NCBI GenBank assembly: GCA_041941305.1
Contig: JBGTQJ010000044.1
Span: 9,227-73,226, forward strand
Direction: 5' to 3'
DNA: 64,000 bases
Origin: JANSWP01 sp041941305
Lineage (GTDB): Bacteria; Bacteroidota; Bacteroidia; Chitinophagales; Saprospiraceae
Shown: positions 58,990-64,000 of the stretch, in pieces
Layout: the number at the start of each line of letters is the position of its first letter
Position numbering within the stretch: position 1 is the first letter of the stretch
Position numbers and translations under genes: made by a program
The notes under the pieces: generated by a model
The model's database searches: none
What the model saw: only the letters and a program-made list of their open reading frames with translations
Told to the model about the DNA's origin: nothing

Positions 58990-59211
58990 CTACAAATAAG
59001 TCACATCGTCAATTTTGAGTTTTTCCATTATTTCATCAACTGAATAGTCATTGAAGAATACAAAGTCCGAAATAGTTCCCTCTGACTTTCTGTATTTTTT
59101 TTCCAGAGCAATAGAATACCGTTCTATCAAATCATCATCATGAAGATTTTCATATAGCTCTTTCAACATTTGTCTTGCAATTGCGTCATTTATTTGATTC
59201 CAATTTTCCAT
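58990..59211 (-). CDS. Small acidic hypothetical protein
   Basis: A 73-residue acidic, helical protein (INDAIARQMLKELYENLHDDDLIERYSIALEKKYRKSEG...VDEIMEKLKI). No family is recognised. It lies 31 bp upstream of the HEAT-like genes on the same strand, so it is likely the first gene of a three-gene unit. Confidence 0.45.
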   Translation of the reverse strand: MENWNQINDAIARQMLKELYENLHDDDLIERYSIALEKKYRKSEGTISDFVFFNDYSVDEIMEKLKIDDVTYL

Positions 59212-59248
59212 AATATTGGTTTATACGGAAGGCACCTAGTCCAAACCT

Positions 59249-59629
59249 TTAGTACATCGTGTTATTGTTTGCAGAAGATTCAGGTATTTGCTGAATAGCA
59301 TCCCAATGCTCTACAATTTTTCCGTTTTCATCAAATCTGAAAAAATCCGTTGTTACATATTCCTTTTTAATATCTGGCCAAATTTGATGGGTATGTAGCG
59401 CTACCAAAGCCCCTTCTGCTATTGCACGAACAAATTCAATTGTTTTATTGGGATATTCTTTAGCAAGGCGTTCGAAATATTTAATGAAGGGATCTTTCCC
59501 ATCGCCCACTGAAGGATTGTGTTGAATGTAATCTTTCTCCACATACAAGGCTACTGCTTTTCATGGATTCCCTTCATAAGCCATTTTGTAAAAAGCAATG
59601 GTATTTTGCTTGTTCTGATTTTGATTCAT
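59249..59629 (-). pseudogene. SnoaL/NTF2-like protein interrupted by an in-frame TGA
   Basis: Reading from the ATG at 59629 gives MNQNQNKQNTIAFYKMAYEG, then N-P, a TGA at codon 23 (59563-59561), and in the same frame KAVALYVEKDYIQHNPSVGD and the rest of a 126-residue SnoaL-like fold ending at 59249. Homologues usually carry a charged residue such as Arg at this point (from memory), so a CGA-to-TGA transition would explain it. A TTG at 59548 could restart a 99-residue protein lacking the first helix. TGA is a normal stop elsewhere in this window. Confidence 0.75.
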
Positions 59630-59652
59630 TTTTTCCGGTTTATGTCAATCTC

Positions 59653-60120
59653 CTAATTGATTAATTCCTTCTCCATTACCAATACATCAATACCACGATA
59701 ATTGACCTGTTCAATAGGCATCCAGCCCATTTGACGATACAATCCTCCAGTCAAATTTTCCGTCTGAAGATATAAGGTTGGTACATCCAGTTTTTTTGCA
59801 ATGACTATTAATTCTCCGATGATTAGTTTAGCAATTCCCTTCCCACGATGCTCTTTTGCAACAAAAACCCCTCCCAACCAATGCGTTTTATCTGGATAAA
59901 GGCTCATTTCACGATACTTTAACTGAGCTACACCTAGCAGTTCTCCCCCCTCAACAGCAAGCATTATCATGGGTATTTTATGCTTGTTCAAATAAGCTTT
60001 AAGGTTTTCAATTCCCGCCTCCAATGTATGGTCTTTTTTCAAGTACCCCCATTCATCAAAATACCATTTGGCGATGGTTGGAATCAGGTGTTCATTATCC
60101 GCTAAAAGTTCAAATTTCAT
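59653..60120 (-). CDS. GNAT-family N-acetyltransferase
   Basis: A 155-residue protein with the GNAT acetyl-CoA pyrophosphate-binding motif VFVAKEHRGKGIAKLIIGELI (Q/RxxGxG/A type) preceded by the LLGVAQLKY strand and followed by LYLQTENLTGGLYRQMGW. It should acetylate an amine on a small molecule or protein; the acceptor is unknown. It lies 3 bp downstream of the P-loop kinase gene, suggesting an operon. Confidence 0.82.
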   Translation of the reverse strand: MKFELLADNEHLIPTIAKWYFDEWGYLKKDHTLEAGIENLKAYLNKHKIPMIMLAVEGGELLGVAQLKYREMSLYPDKTHWLGGVFVAKEHRGKGIAKLIIGELIVIAKKLDVPTLYLQTENLTGGLYRQMGWMPIEQVNYRGIDVLVMEKELIN

Positions 60121-60123
60121 TTT

Positions 60124-60762
60124 TTAGGATTGCTTAATTGACCCAGAGCTACCATTGTTGGACAACCAACGCCTCATTGTTTCCAATACTTCCAAGCTAT
60201 CCCTTTTTTCTTTAGTATTTAATGATTCCAGAATCTTCCTGACACTAAACATTGTTTCATCTAACGAATCAAATCTAATAAACTCAACCAGATTTGGAAA
60301 TTGCTGTTTCATATATCCAAAATACCTGGGTTGAGTTTCTACCAATTTCAGGTGCTTTTGAAAGTTCCGTCTCTGCCTGGTTGTATCTGCCCTTTTCCGC
60401 TTCCACAAATTTTCAATACTGGTAAAAAACACAATGTATAAATCCGGGAAATAAATATTGCCTTGGGCTATCTCCATTTTGTAAAAACCATTCACTTTTT
60501 CCAATGAAAAATAATCCCTGGGATAATTGTAAGTCCAATTGTACCAAATGGGCTGGAATAAATCTCCATCAAATATGACTTTATTGTATTGTTTACTCTT
60601 TTGATACCTTTCTACCTGTTTTTGGTAATACCAATAGCCTCCTTCATTTTTTTCTCCTTTGAACATAACATTGACCTCCGGAATCACATGAAACTCCTTT
60701 GCCAACATTTGGCTCATTGTCGTTTTTCCAACTCCGCTAGGACCTTCAAAGCAAATTTTCAT
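60124..60762 (-). CDS. P-loop kinase-like protein (deoxynucleoside/thymidylate kinase-like)
   Basis: A 212-residue cytosolic P-loop protein. Walker A is GPSGVGKTT (7-15). VIFDGDLFQP suits the Walker B or catalytic region, and a lid-like basic segment KRKRADTTRQRRNFQKH follows the strand LYIVFFTS. The layout resembles deoxynucleoside kinases and similar small-molecule kinases. The substrate is unknown. It is coupled to the GNAT gene by a 3-bp gap. Confidence 0.72.
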   Translation of the reverse strand: MKICFEGPSGVGKTTMSQMLAKEFHVIPEVNVMFKGEKNEGGYWYYQKQVERYQKSKQYNKVIFDGDLFQPIWYNWTYNYPRDYFSLEKVNGFYKMEIAQGNIYFPDLYIVFFTSIENLWKRKRADTTRQRRNFQKHLKLVETQPRYFGYMKQQFPNLVEFIRFDSLDETMFSVRKILESLNTKEKRDSLEVLETMRRWLSNNGSSGSIKQS

Positions 60763-60785
60763 TTAGACAAGTTCTTATTTTTTTT

Positions 60786-61162
60786 TCAATTCCTAACCTG
60801 GCGAAGCCAGTACTGTAAAAGTTCAAGAATCAAGCTGTTTCCATTCATATCTTCCAATACATCAAAAGTATAACAACTATCTAATCCAATTGCTTTAGTG
60901 ATATCGGTAAAAGATTGCCCATCAAATCGGTAAATCCCTTCATAAGCTGCAATTAAAAGATTTCCAACCCTGTCTTTTTTGATATTTCTGGTAATTCTTG
61001 AAGGAGCATTAGAATTGGAAATGGCATTCAAATCCGGAATAGGAAAGCCGATTCCTAACTGATTTTTGGGATCTTCAGGCTTGATTGAATTCTTTTTTCC
61101 CATGCAGGATGCTGAAAGAAGTACCAAAAAATCGAGTTATATAGTCGATTGGTTTTCCTCAT
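60786..61162 (-). pseudogene. Truncated, frameshifted propeller-type lipoprotein gene
   Basis: From the ATG at 61162 the frame reads MRKTNRLYNSIF and then leaves the main frame at a run of six T (61131-61126). One extra T would continue into LVLLSASC, a perfect lipobox, and the rest of the reading frame. The mature part matches the N-terminal blade of two-component-regulator-type propellers (NIKKDRVGNLLIAAYEGIYRFDGQSFTDITK, FDVLEDMNGN). After NGN, where the next blade should begin, it stops within 15 unrelated residues. Both a 5' frameshift and a 3' truncation are therefore visible. Confidence 0.7.
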
Positions 61163-61185
61163 TTTTTCATATCTGTTGTAAAAAA

Positions 61186-61219
61186 TTAAGCGCGACATTT
61201 TCCCAAATATCGCGCTTAA
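61186..61219 (-). terminator. Rho-independent terminator
   Basis: TTAAGCGCGA (61186-61195) pairs perfectly with TCGCGCTTAA (61210-61219). On the minus strand it continues into TTTTTT. It ends the TonB-like transcription unit. Confidence 0.85.
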
Positions 61220-61303
61220 TAAGCTTCTACAATTTATTTAGTAGCATTTATACAAAAAACCAAGTGATTAACAACCTGCCAATCCAAAGAAAAAGACCAA
61301 TTC

Positions 61304-61483
61304 CTAATCGACTTTGTCGCCTTTTGAATTGGTGGCTGGATTCCACTTTCCCTGCATATTTTTAATCAATCCAACAAGCATCACATCGACAGAAGAGTAG
61401 CCTGAGCTTACGTCTAGTTTTACATTTGCAATGCTCCCGTCTTTAGTTACCGTAAAGTTTACTCTGCAAGTTCGCACTTTGTG
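61304..61483 (-). pseudogene. In-frame second TonB-like C-terminal domain after a stop
   Basis: Directly after the TAA at 61486-61484 the same frame continues for 59 codons (HKVRTCRVNFTVTKDGSIAN ... NMQGKWNPATNSKGDKVD) to a TAG at 61304. It parallels the C-terminal domain of the gene upstream (VTFTVDEEG ... NMPKWKPAEYSRGVKV). It is either the end of a formerly longer two-domain protein cut by a nonsense change or a remnant joined by recombination. Confidence 0.65.
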
Positions 61484-61490
61484 TTAATTA
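61468..61490. repeat. 23-bp direct repeat, left copy (20/23 identical to 62438-62460)
   Basis: AAGTTCGCA...GTTAATTA here covers the stop codon of the TonB-like gene; the matching copy lies upstream of that gene. The two flank a segment of about 970 bp. Confidence 0.5.
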
Positions 61491-62245
61491 TTATTAGCAA
61501 TGCCATAATTCGGAATATTTAGCATGTTGACTACACAGCTTTTCATATCCCCGACGGTTAAGGCAAATTCCTGTTTTACCTTAACACCTCTTGAATATTC
61601 TGCTGGTTTCCATTTGGGCATATTGCAAATGGTTTCAATCATTAATTGGTCTGTTTTTTCATCTTCAGAGGACCAAAATAAATGGGGATCAGTTACTATA
61701 CCTTCTTCATCAACGGTAAATGTCACAACAGCTAATTGATATTGCGTCAAAACAGAATCAGCAATTTTTCCATAAAGATTATTTTTTAGATATTGTTTCA
61801 AATGCTGCTCTCCCCCTGGGAATTCGGCTTTCATTTCAGGTTGAATAGCAAATTTAAAATCAAATACCCTTGGAGGGTTTTCTTTCAGATTGTTCTCTGG
61901 TATATAGTGCACAACAATCGAAATATCCGTATCTGCATCTGCCGTATTCATGTGGTCTTTTTGTTCCTCGCTAAGCACCTCATTTTTATTCACAGCTTTC
62001 CTTATTTTTCCTTTAAAAGAAGTCAGCACCTCAACTGAAATGTATTCTTTAATCCATGATGAAGGATAACGTCTATGAAGATGAACTAAGCTATCCGCTT
62101 TCTTTAATTTTTCCTTTGACATTGAAAGTGGTGGGTGGTTTACGTTCACTTCATATTGTCGTTCATCAATAAAGTTGTTTTGTGCTAAACCGAAAAGTGG
62201 AAAGGTTAAGAGTAGTAATATCCATGGAACAATGTTATTTTTCAT
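61484..62245 (-). CDS. TonB-like C-terminal domain protein
   Basis: With the start at ATG 62245 (MKNNIVPWILLLLTFPLFGLAQ, a signal peptide) the protein has about 253 residues; an upstream in-frame ATG at 62296 adds an unlikely 17. The C-terminal third is the Bacteroidota TonB-type domain: AEFPGGEQHLKQYLKNNL, LAVVTFTVDEEGIV, ICNMPKWKPAEYSRGVKVKQEF. It may contact outer-membrane receptors or act as a periplasmic partner; the usual N-terminal TM-Pro-rich layout of a true TonB is missing. It stops at an AAT-AAT-AAT-TAA, beyond which a second domain continues in frame. Confidence 0.7.
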   Translation of the reverse strand: MKNNIVPWILLLLTFPLFGLAQNNFIDERQYEVNVNHPPLSMSKEKLKKADSLVHLHRRYPSSWIKEYISVEVLTSFKGKIRKAVNKNEVLSEEQKDHMNTADADTDISIVVHYIPENNLKENPPRVFDFKFAIQPEMKAEFPGGEQHLKQYLKNNLYGKIADSVLTQYQLAVVTFTVDEEGIVTDPHLFWSSEDEKTDQLMIETICNMPKWKPAEYSRGVKVKQEFALTVGDMKSCVVNMLNIPNYGIANNN

Positions 62246-62572
62246 CGAATTATCTTTATTGAATGATTCTGAATTATAGGAATTGAGGATGTCCAATTAC
62301 CAGGATTCAAAGATAAGGGTTGCACAGTAGTTTGCCTCCTGGTCAATGTAAATTAATGTAAATTGAGTGTAAAACACTGCAAATAGGTATCCATCTCGTA
62401 TTTTGCCTTATTAAATAACTTAAGTAGCGAACAACCAAAGTTCGCAACTTGCGTTAATTAACCATTTTTCATCCAAAAAAAATATGGAATTATATCTTTA
62501 CAACAAATCTAAAATATTGTTAAATGAATGAAAAACAGCACAAAAAGTGGGATTATCCAATAGATTTGTAGT
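62246..62572. other. 327-bp gap between divergent genes
   Basis: It holds the right direct repeat (62438-62460) and GCGAAC/GTTCGC pairing around AACCAAA (62427-62445). No gene or clear consensus promoter is visible. Confidence 0.35.
62438..62460. repeat. 23-bp direct repeat, right copy
   Basis: AAGTTCGCAACTTGCGTTAA plus TTA. It matches 61468-61490 at 20 of 23 positions. Confidence 0.5.
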
Positions 62573-63493
62573 ATGATGTTTAGAATCTTCGACCAATCAT
62601 ATCAAAAGCTTTTACTTTTATTTTCTGCCTGTATACTCCCTGTCACTGCAATTATTGCTACAGAAGATGTGATCGCTGAAAAGCGAACCGGGGTAGCTAT
62701 GAGGATGATTGGCCATGAAGTTTTGATGTGCGTAGATGATTATGAGTCGCGCATAATGCCCATTGAAAAAGTCGATGATCATTACAAAATCTCCTTTGAA
62801 TTTGATTTTGGATTTGACCCTGAGGATATCATCTCTATTGTTGAGAGCGTAATGACCGAAACCAAAATTTCAAGCAACTACCTGGTTGAAGTAGAGCGAT
62901 GTGAAAACAATGCGGTGGTTCATAGTTTTGAGGTGGGAAATGCAGTTTATGCCAGCCTGAAAGCCTGTGGAGGGAGAATTCTACCTAAAGATTGTTACAA
63001 TCTGTTAATAACTCTATTAGACGGAACCAAGCCTGTTGAAAAATCACCGGATGTTATGTATTTAACTTCTCCAAATGCTGCAAAATCCAAATCTTTTGAA
63101 TCCGCTTTATTAATGGTTCCATTGGTTATTCTGATTGGTTTTATCGGTTACTTTATCACGAAAAAGAAACCCGTTGATTTAGACCCAAACCTGATTTGGG
63201 TTGGAGCATCTCTGTTTGATAAAAGGAACATGACTCTTTCATTCGGCAATAAAAGCATTGACTTATCCAACAAAGAAGCAGAGCTGCTTACATTATTACA
63301 TAAGTCTGCAAATACACCGGTTGAACGGGCAACTATTCTCCAAAGAGTTTGGGGAGACGATGGTGATTATATAGGCAGGACATTAGATGTTTTTATCTCC
63401 AAGTTGCGCAAAAAACTAGAGGCAGATGAAAGCTTGAAAATTGTTAATATCCGTGGCATTGGTTATAAGTTGGTTACAGATGTACCCGCCTAA
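62573..63493 (+). CDS. Membrane-tethered winged-helix transcription regulator
   Basis: A 306-residue protein. TM helix 1 (about 12-29) is followed by a periplasmic domain (about 30-177, with four Cys at 53, 110, 132 and 141), TM helix 2 (about 178-196) and a cytoplasmic OmpR/PhoB-type winged helix (about 205-302: LSNKEAELLTLLHK, RVWGDDGDYIGRTLDVFISKLRKKL, VNIRGIGYKLV). This is ToxR/CadC logic with the domain order reversed: signal sensing outside and DNA binding inside, without a kinase or receiver. The target genes are unknown. The ligand may be redox-related given the Cys set (inference). Confidence 0.85.
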   Translation: MMFRIFDQSYQKLLLLFSACILPVTAIIATEDVIAEKRTGVAMRMIGHEVLMCVDDYESRIMPIEKVDDHYKISFEFDFGFDPEDIISIVESVMTETKISSNYLVEVERCENNAVVHSFEVGNAVYASLKACGGRILPKDCYNLLITLLDGTKPVEKSPDVMYLTSPNAAKSKSFESALLMVPLVILIGFIGYFITKKKPVDLDPNLIWVGASLFDKRNMTLSFGNKSIDLSNKEAELLTLLHKSANTPVERATILQRVWGDDGDYIGRTLDVFISKLRKKLEADESLKIVNIRGIGYKLVTDVPA

Positions 63494-64000
63494 ATTTATT
63501 CGAAACATGCACCATTCCCCCAAAGGCAAGGGTGATTGCTGTAGGTAGATTAGCGTTTTTCATTTCTAATATTCTTTATTTACAAAGCTAATGGAAAGTC
63601 CTTTTTTGAAGCTCAATCAATTTGTAAAAAAACGCAAACGAAATGTAAAATCCCTTGGCAAATCCTTCTGGTGTCATTGTTTGGTTTTTGTTTGAAACGG
63701 TGCAGATTAGAAAAGAAAGCAAATAAACACATATCAAGACCAATAAAAGTTTTTCACTTCTCCCGACTTCATTTTCCTGAGAAGTTTTGAAAAATATCTT
63801 TTGAAAAACTTCCTGGTTTTGGTTTTTGCGGCCTTTTTTGTGCCTTACATTGTTTGCATTGGCAAGACTTGATTTCCATATTTAGTGGTGATTAAAAGAA
63901 AAATACAGAATCTATATGTTCAGAAATAGGTTCCCTTTTTTTTAATTAAGCACCAAATCAAATTTATCTACAACTAATTTTGGTTTCTTTTTTCCTCTTA
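63494..64000. other. 507-bp terminal stretch; no gene seen
   Basis: A/T-rich sequence after the regulator gene. I find no coding frame, RNA gene or strong hairpin. TTTTGAAAAA-like words recur at 63785-63810. Confidence 0.3.

Noticed and set aside
59561..59563. Selenocysteine or a recoded TGA in the SnoaL-like gene
   Set aside because: No SECIS-like hairpin directly follows, and TGA ends several intact genes in the window (ostA-like, sigma factor), so a nonsense change or error is simpler.
1..64000. CRISPR arrays, insertion sequences with transposases, integrases or prophage modules
   Set aside because: No regularly spaced repeats and no recognisable transposase, integrase or phage structural gene were found on either strand.

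Overview
The window looks like chromosome of a low-GC member of the phylum Bacteroidota, most likely class Saprospiria (an inference from gene content and style, not from a marker phylogeny). The evidence: many secreted proteins end in type IX secretion (T9SS) type A sorting domains (8334, 14766, 19267, 21808 and 29797). There is a BatE-like protein, a GWxTD-domain protein, an OstA-like protein and an exbB operon with two exbD genes. Intergenic promoters fit the Bacteroidota consensus TTTG-N(17-23)-TAnnTTTG, and start codons lack clear Shine-Dalgarno sequences.

Layout. 0-3.1 kb: the 3' part of a large NTPase with a winged helix and a TPR array. 3.3-8.1 kb: small soluble enzymes (nucleotidyltransferase, ABM monooxygenase, cupin, RidA lipoprotein), an outer-membrane barrel, an orphan OmpR-type response regulator and a membrane protein. 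8.3-31.2 kb: a region dominated by exported proteins. It holds an M14 carboxypeptidase, a second barrel, a secreted TPR-CHAT protease, an ECF sigma factor with its likely membrane partner, lipoproteins, a lipase-like hydrolase, two beta-propeller lipoproteins, a small cysteine-rich peptide and several T9SS cargo proteins. 31.4-48.1 kb: housekeeping genes. These are rplU-rpmA (L27 carries an unusual HhH tail), batE with an ostA-like gene, the exbB-exbD-exbD energy operon, tRNA-Ser(GGA), tatD, the GWxTD gene, dnaX, rpsT and a FadJ-type fatty-acid oxidation enzyme. 48.1-56.6 kb: a TPR protein, a radical SAM/SPASM protein, a GH25 lysozyme, and a divergent katG/oxyR oxidative-stress pair. 56.9-61.5 kb: HEAT-repeat proteins, then a strip of small genes in which at least three reading frames are broken. 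62.6-63.5 kb: a membrane-tethered winged-helix regulator.

The most notable non-gene feature is how often intergenic spaces hold palindromic or tandem low-complexity elements. They fall into several families that recur within the window: GAAAAT hexamer hairpins (three copies), GAGAGATT octamer hairpins (two), GACTTTATT palindromes (two), multi-stem palindromes at 5778 and 40436, and a 296-bp fold-back element with 23/24-bp terminal inverted repeats at 29330. No transposase, integrase, CRISPR array or phage module is visible.

The most testable functional prediction is in dnaX. A run of 12 A residues at the domain III/IV boundary is placed so that slippage into either wrong frame meets a stop within a few codons, which would make a gamma-like short subunit. 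I did not find a clear, wholly new multi-gene system; the best leads are in the findings.
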